A stretch of DNA of 64,000 bases, taken from Bacteroidota bacterium (lineage in GTDB: Bacteria > Bacteroidota > Bacteroidia > B-17B0 > Aurantibacillaceae). Each line of letters starts with the position of its first letter. Within the stretch, counting starts at the first letter, position 1. A model generated the notes under the pieces. The model searched no databases. It was not told where the DNA came from and was given only the letters and a program-made list of their open reading frames with translations. Position numbers and translations under genes: made by a program. Below are positions 25,457 through 34,761 of the stretch, piece after piece. The DNA lies in assembly GCA_019638705.1 (NCBI GenBank), contig JAHBTI010000002.1, positions 124,001-188,000 on the forward strand, given 5' to 3'.

Positions 25457-26545
25457 TCAAACGCTGATGATTTCGTTATAAATTCTGTGTTTTGCATTGG
25501 CTACCCAGTTTTTAAAGGTTTCGTTTCCGTTTTTATGAGTGGAAGCAAAAGTAGCCAATTTGCTTAAATCAAAACTGTCGGCATAAACGCCTGCGCCTGC
25601 TTTGTACGCATCGCGCGAATTACAGAATTGTTCGTAATGTCCCGCAATGGGAACCATTAAAACAGGTTTGCCCAAATACATAGCTTCACACACGCTCTCA
25701 AAACCTGCACTGCTTGCCAAGCCTTTGGCTTTGCCCATCATTTCCAAAAATAATGTATCGTTTATGGCATGAACAAAAATTTTGTTTTTATCAAATGTGT
25801 AATCAGCAATTAATTTATCGGCTTGGTCGGTGAAGCAATGTAACTCGTTATCGGAATTGTTTTTGTGCCATTCCAGCACTTCTTCAAAGTAGCCGTTGTT
25901 TACCAAATATACCAAATAAAAATTTTCGTGCTTGGGTTGCAAATCAAACACCTCTTTGCGCAAGAGCGGCGGAACAATCACTACATCATCTTCGGTAGTG
26001 TGCATATTGTAAAACGATAAAGCTAAATTTTTTGAAGAGCGCGCAGCGGTTAATCGCGTGTAAAATTTTATGAGATTTTTGTCTAACCAATGTCCTTCGG
26101 GAAATTCAAAATCCGAGTGAAAGTAAATGTACTGATGGGCTATGCAAATCATCTTTGCACTTGGCTTGTAAAATTTGTAATACAAACCCATGAGCAAATC
26201 AAAAAAGTTAATCACCACATCGGGTTGATGTTCTTTCATCAACACATCAATTTGTTTCAAACTTTGGCGAAACGTTTTTACGTTTTTGAAATTGTGAAGT
26301 ACCGTTCTCGGAATGTTGATGCTTTTGTTTTTTTTATCGGAAATAAAATTCGGGCTTTGCACACGAATAACGGGGGCGTTTATTTTTTGAAGAAAAAATT
26401 CAGGGACTTCGCGTCTGCCGCTTGCACCAATGAGCACGGCACATACGGTGTGTCCTTGTTCAATCAGCATATCGTACATGGTTATCGCCTGTGTCATGTG
26501 TCCGCGACCTTCGCCTTGCACAGTCAAGATGTATTTTTTCGGCAT
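25457..26545 (-). CDS. GT28-like glycosyltransferase
   Basis: 362 residues. The N-terminal Rossmann half starts ILTVQGEGRGHMTQAI, the glycine-rich loop typical of MurG/MGDG-synthase-like GT-B enzymes. The C-terminal half carries the nucleotide-sugar site SSAGFESVCEAMYLGKPVLMVPIAGHYEQFCNS. It resembles the MJ1255-type family of conserved glycosyltransferases. There are no membrane segments, so it likely acts at the cytoplasmic face on a lipid acceptor. Neighbours encode a UDP-diacylglucosamine hydrolase-like enzyme upstream (20 bp) and a lipid kinase downstream (1 bp), so the acceptor may be a glycolipid. Donor sugar unknown. Confidence 0.85.
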   Translation of the reverse strand: MPKKYILTVQGEGRGHMTQAITMYDMLIEQGHTVCAVLIGASGRREVPEFFLQKINAPVIRVQSPNFISDKKNKSINIPRTVLHNFKNVKTFRQSLKQIDVLMKEHQPDVVINFFDLLMGLYYKFYKPSAKMICIAHQYIYFHSDFEFPEGHWLDKNLIKFYTRLTAARSSKNLALSFYNMHTTEDDVVIVPPLLRKEVFDLQPKHENFYLVYLVNNGYFEEVLEWHKNNSDNELHCFTDQADKLIADYTFDKNKIFVHAINDTLFLEMMGKAKGLASSAGFESVCEAMYLGKPVLMVPIAGHYEQFCNSRDAYKAGAGVYADSFDLSKLATFASTHKNGNETFKNWVANAKHRIYNEIISV

Positions 26546-26565
26546 GGTGAGAATTTGAAATGAAA

Positions 26566-27447
26566 TTATTTAGTTTGGGAAACGGTTACGCCTTGCGGCA
26601 AAATAGCGTTGAGAGCTTTTGTTTCGGGCAAGTTGTCTTCGCCGATAAGAACTCTTCTTTCAAGTTCTTTCTTTCGCTGCTTTCGTTCTTTTTCTTCATT
26701 GAAATCTTGTAACCAATCTTTATAGTAAATTATTTTCCAGTTGCCTTCATTGTCTTCAACCAATGCGGTAAGGCTTTCCACCCAATCGCCCGAATTAAGA
26801 TATTCAATGCCGTTAATGTTTTTTATGGCAGGCTGATGAATGTGTCCGCAAATAACACCTTTGCAACGGCGAGCTTGCGCCACTTTTACCAATTCATTTT
26901 CATAATCGGAAATAAACGACACAGCCGATTTTACTTTTGCTTTCACCACTTGCGACAGCGAATAATAAGGCAATCCGCGTTTCCCTCTGTATGTGTTATA
27001 ATGCCTGTTCAGCCACAGTAAAAAGGTATAACCCACATCGCCGAGTTTGGCAATCCATTTGAGTTGCGTGGTAACGTTATCAAAAATATCGCCGTGCGTT
27101 ACAAAGTATTTATGGTTTACGCCATAGTGTATGTAGTATTTCCTAATGGAGAAATTTCCGATACGCATGGGCATTACTTCTTCCAAAAAATCATCGTGAT
27201 TGCCCCGCAGGTAAATGATTTGGCATTTTTCTTTGGCGGTTAATCCGATAATGTGTTTAAAAAAATTGCTGTGTTGTTTTTTCCATTTACCGCTTTTGCG
27301 CAGTTGCCAGCCGTCAATAATGTCGCCGTTGAGAATTAGCGTTTCGCATTTGTGATGTTTTAAAAAGTGTGTTACTTCTTTGGCTTTGCTGGCTTTAATG
27401 CCAAGATGAATGTCTGAAAGAACAATGGTTTTGTAAAATGTCGTCAT
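26566..27447 (-). CDS. LpxH-like metallophosphoesterase
   Basis: 293 residues. The calcineurin-like metal-binding motifs are complete and in order: VLSDIHLG (D11, H13), NGDIIDGW, RGNHDD, VTHGD and CGHIHQP. The helical insert around YNTYRGKRGLPYYSLSQVVKAKVK matches the UDP-2,3-diacylglucosamine hydrolase group, which releases lipid X and UMP in lipid A synthesis. A Lys/Glu-rich tail of about 50 residues (EEKERKQRKKELERR) is longer than E. coli LpxH. It leads a three-gene same-strand cluster with a glycosyltransferase and a lipid kinase. It may be true LpxH or a paralogue. Confidence 0.88.
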   Translation of the reverse strand: MTTFYKTIVLSDIHLGIKASKAKEVTHFLKHHKCETLILNGDIIDGWQLRKSGKWKKQHSNFFKHIIGLTAKEKCQIIYLRGNHDDFLEEVMPMRIGNFSIRKYYIHYGVNHKYFVTHGDIFDNVTTQLKWIAKLGDVGYTFLLWLNRHYNTYRGKRGLPYYSLSQVVKAKVKSAVSFISDYENELVKVAQARRCKGVICGHIHQPAIKNINGIEYLNSGDWVESLTALVEDNEGNWKIIYYKDWLQDFNEEKERKQRKKELERRVLIGEDNLPETKALNAILPQGVTVSQTK

Positions 27448-27578
27448 GTAAAAACGTTTTACAAATTTTGTGTATTAACGTTATTAGGACATAAAGTGAG
27501 CGTTAAATTAAAATTAAAAAACGCGAGAGATTTACTCGTGGGATTAATGGAATGTTTTGTGTACGTTATGGAATTGGG

Positions 27579-29186
27579 TTACTCTACAATCAATTTCTTA
27601 ACTGCTTTTTGCTTGCCGACAGTAAAGGCAATAAAGTAAATACCGCGTTTCAGCTCGCGCACGTCAATGGAATGATGAATGTTAAATGTTGAATTTTGAA
27701 TAACTGTGTTTCCTAAAATATCGTAAACCGAAATTTCAATTTCCTCACTACTCAAAACTAAAAGCTCAACACTAAGAACTGAACCAACGGGGTTCGGATA
27801 AATTTTCAATCGCTCATGTTCCATTTTTAATTCATCAACACCTGTGCAAACAACTGCAATTAAAGTAAATTCCGCACTCGCCGAACAACCCAAACTGTTT
27901 GTGCCTGTTGTGGTATAAATGTAAACCACATTGTCCTCACTCATTGGTTTAATGCTTATGCTTGGCGTTAAAGCTCCTGTGCTCCACGAATACGAATTTG
28001 CACCGCTTGCAAGCAGCGTGTAGCTTGTGTTTACACAGAAAACCGAAGGATTGGATACAGCAGCAATACTTACACTTGGTTCAGGAAATATATGCACATA
28101 CACCGTTGCGCTCGGCGTTTGGGTGCAACCGTTCAGCTCCCCACTAACGGTGTATGTGGCGGCAACTGTTGGCGACACCACAATGCTGTTTGTTTGCCCA
28201 CCGTTGCTCCATGTGTAAGAATCTGCGCCGCTTACCGTGAGCGTAGCCGAACTGCCCGAACAGATGGAAGCAGAATTAACCGTAAGTGTGGGCGTATTAC
28301 CCGAAGCAATGACAGTAATTTGGGTGGTGGACGTGCTGACACAGTTTAACGATGTGGTTGTGCCCGATACGGTATAAGTTGTGTTTACTGTTGGTGTAAC
28401 AATTATTGCAGGGGTGTTGTCGTTTGTGTTCCATGTGTAGGTATCTGCACCGCTGGCGGTAAGCGTGGCACTTGACCCCTCGCAAATGGTAAGGGGCGTT
28501 ACATGAACGGGAGGGCAAACGATATGACCGTAAAACGTAACGTTATCTATGCTGAACGTTCCGACATTACTTTCTGCATTCCAACCGTAAAAACGAACTG
28601 TTATAGGTAAACTGCCTGAAACATTTGCAGGATAAACGGCACTTCCATTTACGGCAGAGGTAGCATCATCATCACTTACAAAAAACTCGTTTACGCTTTG
28701 AACAGATAAAACAGAAGTGCTTGAAAGAACAGCAGCAGGTAAATTAGCGGAAAAGCCGTTGGTGCTTGCTCGCAGGGCATAGCTTCTGATGCCCGTACCT
28801 GAACGCTGAAGCGTGAATTTAATGCTGTCAATAGCAATGCTGTTTCCTGCTTGCGGTGTTAAAGTAACCTCGTAGTATTGATTGGCAGACAAAGCACCTG
28901 TGAGTAAAGCATAGCCTGCCGAACCGTTTGCACCGTTAGCGGCAGCACCGCCCAAAGGCTGCCGTGTAAAAGAAAAACGCCCTGCGGCATTTGGATTAGA
29001 AGCGGTTTGTCCTACGGCAGAAAACGAACCAAAGGTAACGCCCGAAGCAGTTGGCACAGGCGTTGGGTCTGTTAAGCCCGAAGATGTGGTGATGTTTGCA
29101 AAATTATACGTTCCCGAAAAAGCACCCTGTGCCATGGCAAGCCTGCCAATAAGCACACATACAATAAGCGGTAATTTTTTAATCAT
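27579..29186 (-). CDS. T9SS type A sorted protein with Ig-like repeats
   Basis: 535 residues from the ATG at 29186 (an in-frame ATG at 29207 precedes the signal peptide MIKKLPLIVCVLIGRLAMAQ). The N-terminal ~200 residues form a beta-sandwich (YEVTLTPQAGNSIAIDSIKFTLQRSGTG, TFSIDNVTFYG) seen in many secreted proteins. Three Ig/PKD-like modules follow, marked by SATLTASGADTYTW, SATLTVSGADSYTW and YTLLASGANSYSW. The C-terminus is a T9SS type A domain (LKIYPNPVGS, VYDILGNTVI, LKRGIYFIAF). Inside that domain, residues NSTFNIHHSI are encoded by an ATTCAACATTTAACATTCAT-type repeat (27669-27701). Ligand unknown. Confidence 0.88.
   Translation of the reverse strand: MIKKLPLIVCVLIGRLAMAQGAFSGTYNFANITTSSGLTDPTPVPTASGVTFGSFSAVGQTASNPNAAGRFSFTRQPLGGAAANGANGSAGYALLTGALSANQYYEVTLTPQAGNSIAIDSIKFTLQRSGTGIRSYALRASTNGFSANLPAAVLSSTSVLSVQSVNEFFVSDDDATSAVNGSAVYPANVSGSLPITVRFYGWNAESNVGTFSIDNVTFYGHIVCPPVHVTPLTICEGSSATLTASGADTYTWNTNDNTPAIIVTPTVNTTYTVSGTTTSLNCVSTSTTQITVIASGNTPTLTVNSASICSGSSATLTVSGADSYTWSNGGQTNSIVVSPTVAATYTVSGELNGCTQTPSATVYVHIFPEPSVSIAAVSNPSVFCVNTSYTLLASGANSYSWSTGALTPSISIKPMSEDNVVYIYTTTGTNSLGCSASAEFTLIAVVCTGVDELKMEHERLKIYPNPVGSVLSVELLVLSSEEIEISVYDILGNTVIQNSTFNIHHSIDVRELKRGIYFIAFTVGKQKAVKKLIVE
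27669..27701. repeat. Family F simple repeat inside a T9SS sorting domain
   Basis: Within the gene at 27579-29186, the stretch reads on the minus strand as consecutive ATTCA/ACATT units (encoding NSTFNIHHS). This is the low-complexity AACATTCAACATTC pattern I recall from Bacteroidota intergenic regions. It lies between two conserved strands of the sorting domain. Confidence 0.5.
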
Positions 29187-29354
29187 GTTGTTTGTTTTAA
29201 GAAACACACAAAAATCCTGTAATTATTTTGTTCAAACAAATAAACGGATTTTTTATTTCGCAGGTTTTTATTGAATTAAAGTAATTTGCATTAAATAATT
29301 TTTTCTGTGATTACTTGGTTTTCACTACATTTACTTAATTCAAAAACATTTCTA

Positions 29355-30902
29355 ATGCGTACATTAACTTTCATTTGTTTTTTGAGCATAAATTTATTGC
29401 TGAATGCCCAAGGCTGGAGGCGAAGTTTTGGAATGTCCCCATACGCGGCTCAATATGTTGTATATCCCATTGCGACAAAAGACAATAGTACATTTATGTT
29501 TGAAAGCACATCGGGTAATTATATTGCGGGGGCTGTGTCGGTAACATCACATACAACAGGTGCTTTTCTTCATGTTATGGGCATTAATGCTCAGGGGCAA
29601 ACACTTTGGGCTAAAGAATATCCTAATATTATCGTTATATATGGTCAAAACACTCGCAATGTATATGTATGTGATAATTATTTTTATTATATAAGCAATA
29701 AATGGAGTTCCTCTGGCAATGCGGTAGAAGGGGTTTTGACTAAATTTGATTTTAACGGAGATACTGTGTGGCAAAAAACATACAACGATACAGTTTCTTC
29801 TATAAATCTTTATGCAATAACCGGTAGTATTGATGGAGGAGTGTTCATATACTCTCCCTATTTATTAATAAAAACAGATTCTCAAGGAAATGAATTGTGG
29901 CGTAAACAAGTAATAGATACAAATACTCCGTATGCGTATGGTGTAACTATGCTACAAGACAGTACCAGCAAAAGAATTTTGATAGGGTGCAACACAAGCA
30001 GCTACGGTAGTAATATCTATAACGGACATTCGCAACTTTTAATATGCGACAGTCTTGGTAACATACTGAATACAGGGATTTTTAGTACAAATCACGGGCA
30101 AGTGTTAGATTTAATACAAACAAAAGATAAAAATTTTGTAGCGGTTGGTGATATTGATGACGGGCTTGATACTATTAATTGGATAGCAAAAAGAAAACCT
30201 ATGGCTGTTAAATTTCAAATAGCAAATAACAATGCCATTACTCCTGTATGGACTACAACTTATAGCAATTATGGTGATGTAAATGAATTTAAAAGTGTTT
30301 GCGAGTTATCTGACGGCAATCTGTTATTAGGAGGTACTGCCGCTGAATTGGGCGACAGCTTACAATACATAAGATTTACCAAGTTAAGAAACGACAATGG
30401 TTCTGTTATATGGAAGCGTTATTACGATTATTATACATTAGGAAATAATAATAATGAAGCTATTTATTTATATAGCGTAGCACCAAGTTCAGATGGTGGT
30501 TGGGTGGCTGCTAACTTTTGGCATAGAATGCCGCCAAAGAACTATCGCTATCCACTTACACTTTTCGTTAAATACGATGAAAACGGTTGTGATAGCACGT
30601 TAGCGTATTGTACGGTCGGCATTAAAGAAAACACGGCAAACAAAATTAATTTGTCTGTTTACCCAAATCCCGCGCAAGAAATTATAAATGTTGAAAGCCC
30701 TCTAAGCCCCAAAGGGGGAACAATTACAATTTATGTGTACGACATTTTAGGGAAAGAAATGTTGAATAAGCAAGTGGCAATAAACAGTGGTTCTGCTCAA
30801 ATAAACGTAAGCGAATTAAACAGCGGAATTTATTTTCTAAAAGTAGAAACGGATAATCGTCCGTGTGTGATGAGGAAATTTATAAAGGAGGTGCGGCAAT
30901 AA
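29355..30902 (+). CDS. T9SS type A sorted beta-propeller-like protein
   Basis: 515 residues from the ATG at 29355; an upstream in-frame ATG at 29307 would add a non-signal leader. Signal peptide MRTLTFICFLSINLLLNAQ. The body has repeated blades with TxDGGxxxA/V and WxKxY patterns (GNTLWAKEYP-like, NGDTVWQKTYND, NELWRKQVID, NGSVIWKRYYDYY, SSDGGWVAANF), suggesting a beta-propeller of the kind common in secreted Bacteroidota proteins. The C-terminal T9SS domain reads LSVYPNPAQEI, VYDILGKEML, LNSGIYFLKVE. It contains an insertion ESPLSPKGG encoded by a family E repeat (30693-30722). Binding partner unknown. Confidence 0.88.
   Translation: MRTLTFICFLSINLLLNAQGWRRSFGMSPYAAQYVVYPIATKDNSTFMFESTSGNYIAGAVSVTSHTTGAFLHVMGINAQGQTLWAKEYPNIIVIYGQNTRNVYVCDNYFYYISNKWSSSGNAVEGVLTKFDFNGDTVWQKTYNDTVSSINLYAITGSIDGGVFIYSPYLLIKTDSQGNELWRKQVIDTNTPYAYGVTMLQDSTSKRILIGCNTSSYGSNIYNGHSQLLICDSLGNILNTGIFSTNHGQVLDLIQTKDKNFVAVGDIDDGLDTINWIAKRKPMAVKFQIANNNAITPVWTTTYSNYGDVNEFKSVCELSDGNLLLGGTAAELGDSLQYIRFTKLRNDNGSVIWKRYYDYYTLGNNNNEAIYLYSVAPSSDGGWVAANFWHRMPPKNYRYPLTLFVKYDENGCDSTLAYCTVGIKENTANKINLSVYPNPAQEIINVESPLSPKGGTITIYVYDILGKEMLNKQVAINSGSAQINVSELNSGIYFLKVETDNRPCVMRKFIKEVRQ
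30693..30722. repeat. Family E repeat inside a coding region
   Basis: GAAAGCCCTCTAAGCCCCAA then AGGGGGAACAA encodes ESPLSPKGGT between the first two strands of the T9SS domain. The same CCCCAAAGGGGG-type sequence lies intergenically at 52587-52618 and 62861-62888. Confidence 0.7.
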
Positions 30903-30937
30903 TATTGAGCGAGCTGGTGAGAAAGAGAACTGATTTT

Positions 30938-31030
30938 CCAACATCATTTCTCGATACGCCTCCTGTCGTCGGCTACTCGAAATGACAAAGGATACGCCCT
31001 CATGCTTCGGGTTACTCGAAGTAACAGGGG
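30938..31030. repeat. Family C repeat (TTCTCGATACG...CTCGAAGTNACA), two units
   Basis: Two units, one with TTCTCGATACGCC ... GGCTACTCGAAATGACA and one with ATACGCCCTCATGCTTCGGG ... TTACTCGAAGTAACAGGGG. Each can fold into a hairpin. The array sits between the convergent T9SS gene and rodA. The second unit closely resembles the one inside the 36746-36901 element. Confidence 0.7.
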
Positions 31031-31074
31031 ATTTCATTTTCAAATTATCTCATCATCAAATTTTCAAATTATTA

Positions 31075-32382
31075 TTATCTAAAAATCAGCAAACGGCTTG
31101 CATCTAATTTTATAAAAATAAAAAGCAAAATGGTGAATGACCACAGCGAAGACCCGCCGTAACTGAAAAATGGCAAGGGAATGCCGATAACAGGCATTAA
31201 ACCGATGGTCATGCCGATATTTACTGCCAAGTGAAAAAACAAAACAGAAGCCACGCCGTAACCATAAATTCTGCTGAAATTAGACCGCTGCCGTTCTGCT
31301 AAAAAGATGACACGCAAGATTAAAAACAACTCCAAAAAAATAACCACCGTACTGCCCACAAAACCCCATTCTTCGCCAACGGTACAAAAAATAAAATCGG
31401 TGTCTTGTTCGGGTACAAAATCGTATTTGGTTTGCGTGCCTTGCAAATAGCCCTTACCTAAAAGCCCGCCGCTGCCAATGGCTATCTTCGCTTGATTTAC
31501 GTTGTAGCCTTCTTTTTTCATGTCCACCTCGCCGCGCCCAAGCAATACATCAATGCGCACTCTTTGGTGAGGCTCTAAATGGTTGTAAACATAATTTGTG
31601 CCCAACACCACGCCTGCCGCTAAAACATAAACCAAAGCCACGGAAATAAAATTTCGTTTGTTGCGCGGAACAAATAAAAACAGGCTCAGCGCAATTACAG
31701 CCAAAGCAATTAATAAACTTGTTACGTTTACAATTAATGCCAGCACAAATAAAACAACGGCGAGCAAACCAAAAATTAAAACGCCAACGTTCATGCCCTC
31801 TCGGTACAAAACAATGATGAACGCCACAAACACAATTGCCAAACCGGTTTCGTCCTGCAGCACTTTTATAATTACCAATGGCGAAAGAATAAACGCAAAT
31901 GCGTAAAACATACCTTTGTAATTTTTAAAAATGTCTTTCCATTTTAAACGAAATTGAGTATTGACAACTCTTTGTTGCGTGCTTAAAAATTTTGCAAGCG
32001 CAAGATTGGTGGCAAATTTCATAAACTCGGCGGGCTGTATGCCAAAGTCGCCAAACCTGAACCATGAGCGGCTTCCCTTCACCTCGCGCCCCAACCAAAT
32101 CACTAAAATATTTGCAATGATAAAAAAGGCATAAAAACCGTAAGCAAACGCAGAATACAAACTTGAATCAATTACCAAAATGCTGAACGCAAGAATTGCC
32201 GCACCGCCAATCCATATAAGCTGCTTGCCGTATTTTTGCGAGGTGTCTAAAATATTTTGGTGGTCTTCGTTATACACAGCCGCGTATATGTTGAGCCAGC
32301 CCATAAACACAAGTAATGCGTAAATGATAATGGTTAATCTATCAACACCAAAAAAAACTTTATTTTCAAGATTTCTTGCCAT
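31075..32382 (-). CDS. rodA: rod shape-determining SEDS glycosyltransferase RodA
   Basis: 435 residues, with about ten membrane helices. SEDS-family features: GWLNIYAAVY near the N-terminus, REVKGSRSWFRFGDFGIQPAEFMKFA, DFIFCTVGEEWGFVG and the C-terminal GIPLPFFSYGGSS. RodA polymerises lipid II during side-wall elongation with its partner PBP2. The start is 3 bp after the stop of mrdA, so the two are translated from one message. The ~60-residue cytoplasmic/hydrophobic stretch near 190-250 is typical of Bacteroidota RodA. Last gene of the mreBCD-mrdA-rodA operon. Confidence 0.95.
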   Translation of the reverse strand: MARNLENKVFFGVDRLTIIIYALLVFMGWLNIYAAVYNEDHQNILDTSQKYGKQLIWIGGAAILAFSILVIDSSLYSAFAYGFYAFFIIANILVIWLGREVKGSRSWFRFGDFGIQPAEFMKFATNLALAKFLSTQQRVVNTQFRLKWKDIFKNYKGMFYAFAFILSPLVIIKVLQDETGLAIVFVAFIIVLYREGMNVGVLIFGLLAVVLFVLALIVNVTSLLIALAVIALSLFLFVPRNKRNFISVALVYVLAAGVVLGTNYVYNHLEPHQRVRIDVLLGRGEVDMKKEGYNVNQAKIAIGSGGLLGKGYLQGTQTKYDFVPEQDTDFIFCTVGEEWGFVGSTVVIFLELFLILRVIFLAERQRSNFSRIYGYGVASVLFFHLAVNIGMTIGLMPVIGIPLPFFSYGGSSLWSFTILLFIFIKLDASRLLIFR

Positions 32383-32385
32383 GTT

Positions 32386-34239
32386 TTAATGAAACTCCGT
32401 TGATAATAAATTTTTTCCGTGAATTAAATCAGCCGCCATAATGCGCTGTTCTTCCCAAGTGCGGGTAACTTTTCCGGTTAAATATTTTTCCATCATTAAA
32501 CTTACCACAGGCGCAGCCCACACACTTCCCCAGCCTGCATTCTCTACCAAACAGGCAATAACTATTTTCGGATTATCGCGCGGCGCAAATGCCATAAACA
32601 CGGCGTGCGATTTTCCGTGCGGATTTTCTGCCGTGCCTGTTTTTCCACAAGCCACAATGCCCGGCACTCTTTCCCAATACGCTGTTCCCGAATCAAAACA
32701 CATTTGCATACCGTCAATCACATTTTCGTAATACTCTTCTTTTTGCACACCCACAAAATGTTTTTCTTTAAATTTTTTATCCACCTCGCCTTGCTTGCCC
32801 ACACCTTTTATGCAATGCGGAATGTAATAAAATCCTTTATTGGCAATAGTTGCCACCACATTTGCCATTTGCAAAGGAACAAGCAATAACGCCTCTTGAC
32901 CGATTCCTAAAGAAACAATGGTGTTACTTTTCCAACCGTTTACACCATATACTTTGTTGTAATAGTCTGCCGAAGGAACATTGCCGGGTTTGTCGTAAGG
33001 CAGGTCAGTTCCCAAGTGTGTACCCGGTCCAAAAGACATCACCATATTGCGCCAATGGCTGTACCCGTCAGCGTATCGCGGAAATTTTTTTTGGTCGGTG
33101 ATTTCACGGAACACATAGCTGTAATACGAATTGCAGGAAGTTGCCACCGAACCCGGCAAGTTTACCGCTGCGTGCGAGTGGCATTTTGGTTTTCCGCCCA
33201 TAGGCGGAAAACCATGCGCACAGGGAAACACCGAGCCGCGATGAATGACCCCCTCGTGCTGCCCGATGAGTGCGCCCAATAATTTAAACGTAGAGCCGGG
33301 CGGATACATGGCTTGCAAAGCGCGGTTAAACAAGGGAAGCGAAGAATCCTGATACATTTTTGCAAAAGCGCGGTTGCGTTGCTTTCCGCTCACCAACACA
33401 TTCGGGTCGTAACTTGGTGCGGAAACCATAGCCAAAATTTCGCCTGTTGTTGGTTCAAGTGCCACTACTGCGCCTTTAAACCCTTTCATTAATTTTTCGC
33501 CGTACTCCTGCAAATCCACATCAATGGTGCAGTACAGCGGTTTACCCTGAATGGCTGCGGTATCGTATTCGCCATTCATATAACTGCCCACAATTTTGTT
33601 GTGCACATCGGTTAAAGCAATTTGCACGCCTTTTTTTCCGCGAAGTGCATTTTCGTAACTGCGCTCAATGCCACTGATGCCAATGTAATCGCCCTCTTTG
33701 TAGTAAGCGTCTTTTGCTGATTTTTCTTTGCTTACCTCGCCCACATAGCCCAGCAAATGCGCGGCAACGGGTTTAGGGTATTTTCGCAACGAACGTTTTT
33801 GAATAAAAAAACCCTTGAAGCGGTACATCTTTTCCTGCAACTCTGCGGCGGTTTTGGCAGACATTTGTTTTTCAAACACGCTTTGTTTGCGCGGCGAATT
33901 TGGGTATTGGCTTGCTTTTTTTATACGCTTTAAGTATTCTTTTTTTGAAATTTCCAGCACGTCGCAAAGTGAAGCCGTGTCGCAGCCTTTGGTTTCGCGC
34001 GGAATGACAATTAAATCGTAAGAGGCTTCGTTTTGCACTAAAATTTTTCCGTTGCGGTCGTATATGTAGCCACGCGCCGGATATTGGGTTTGATAACGAA
34101 AGGTGTTGTTTTGCGCGTCCATTTTATAACGCTCATCAACAATTTGCAAATAAAATAAACGACACACATACACCAATGCCACAAAGCAAAAGAAACCGCC
34201 GATGATAAATTTTCTGTTTCCTAATTGTGTCTGGTTCAT
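32386..34239 (-). CDS. mrdA: penicillin-binding protein 2
   Basis: 617 residues. An N-terminal membrane anchor (about 12-30, IIGGFFCFVALVYVCRLFYL) is followed by the PBP dimerisation domain (YPARGYIYDRNGKILV). The transpeptidase domain has the three catalytic motifs: SxxK in PPGSTFK (about 315), SxN in TSCNSYYS (about 367) and KTG in CGKTGTAENP (about 534). It crosslinks nascent peptidoglycan in the periplasm with RodA. The spacing to mreD is 6 bp and to rodA 3 bp, so it is cotranscribed in the elongasome operon. Length and motifs are normal. Confidence 0.95.
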   Translation of the reverse strand: MNQTQLGNRKFIIGGFFCFVALVYVCRLFYLQIVDERYKMDAQNNTFRYQTQYPARGYIYDRNGKILVQNEASYDLIVIPRETKGCDTASLCDVLEISKKEYLKRIKKASQYPNSPRKQSVFEKQMSAKTAAELQEKMYRFKGFFIQKRSLRKYPKPVAAHLLGYVGEVSKEKSAKDAYYKEGDYIGISGIERSYENALRGKKGVQIALTDVHNKIVGSYMNGEYDTAAIQGKPLYCTIDVDLQEYGEKLMKGFKGAVVALEPTTGEILAMVSAPSYDPNVLVSGKQRNRAFAKMYQDSSLPLFNRALQAMYPPGSTFKLLGALIGQHEGVIHRGSVFPCAHGFPPMGGKPKCHSHAAVNLPGSVATSCNSYYSYVFREITDQKKFPRYADGYSHWRNMVMSFGPGTHLGTDLPYDKPGNVPSADYYNKVYGVNGWKSNTIVSLGIGQEALLLVPLQMANVVATIANKGFYYIPHCIKGVGKQGEVDKKFKEKHFVGVQKEEYYENVIDGMQMCFDSGTAYWERVPGIVACGKTGTAENPHGKSHAVFMAFAPRDNPKIVIACLVENAGWGSVWAAPVVSLMMEKYLTGKVTRTWEEQRIMAADLIHGKNLLSTEFH

Positions 34240-34245
34240 GGATTT

Positions 34246-34761
34246 TTAGTTTTTGCGTTTGCCGTAAAATAAAAACTGAATGAGATATATCAGCGCAAAT
34301 GTGCCAATACTGCTGCGGATAACACGCCACAGGGTTTGCAGAAAATCGGTAAAGCGAAAAACTTCCAGATAAAATAAAACAAAATGATGAACGGCAACAA
34401 GCGTGGCTGCATAGCTTAAAAACCAAGTAATGCCCATATCACTCACAATTGGTTTTACGCCAATATCGTATCCGCCGCGGGGGGCAATGTATTTTAAAAT
34501 ATAGTGCCGTGAAAAGCCCATTGCCGTGCAAGCCGCCGCGTGTAAGCCTGCCGAGTCATAAAACACATCAATGCAAATTCCTAAAACAAACGACAGAAAA
34601 AGCACCAGCATTTTCGGCATTTCAAACGGCAGCATAATAATTGCCATGATGTAGGGCAACATAATAACATAACCGCCAAAGCTGATGTTCTGCACAATTA
34701 ACACCTGCAGCAAAATGTACAGGATAAATTGAAACGTATGTCTAAGTATTTCAGTTCTCAC
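34246..34761 (-). CDS. mreD: rod shape-determining protein MreD
   Basis: 171 residues with about five membrane helices, no enzymatic motif. MreD is poorly conserved; the assignment rests on length, topology (QFILYILLQVLIVQNISFGGYVIMLPYIMAIIMLPFEMP) and position between mreC and mrdA. Its start overlaps the end of mreC by 11 nt, implying translational coupling. It is an inner-membrane component of the elongasome. Confidence 0.9.
   Translation of the reverse strand: MRTEILRHTFQFILYILLQVLIVQNISFGGYVIMLPYIMAIIMLPFEMPKMLVLFLSFVLGICIDVFYDSAGLHAAACTAMGFSRHYILKYIAPRGGYDIGVKPIVSDMGITWFLSYAATLVAVHHFVLFYLEVFRFTDFLQTLWRVIRSSIGTFALIYLIQFLFYGKRKN

Noticed and set aside
30837..31043. 68-residue minus-strand frame between rodA and the T9SS gene
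   Set aside because: Translation of the family C repeat; overlaps the T9SS gene end in antisense.
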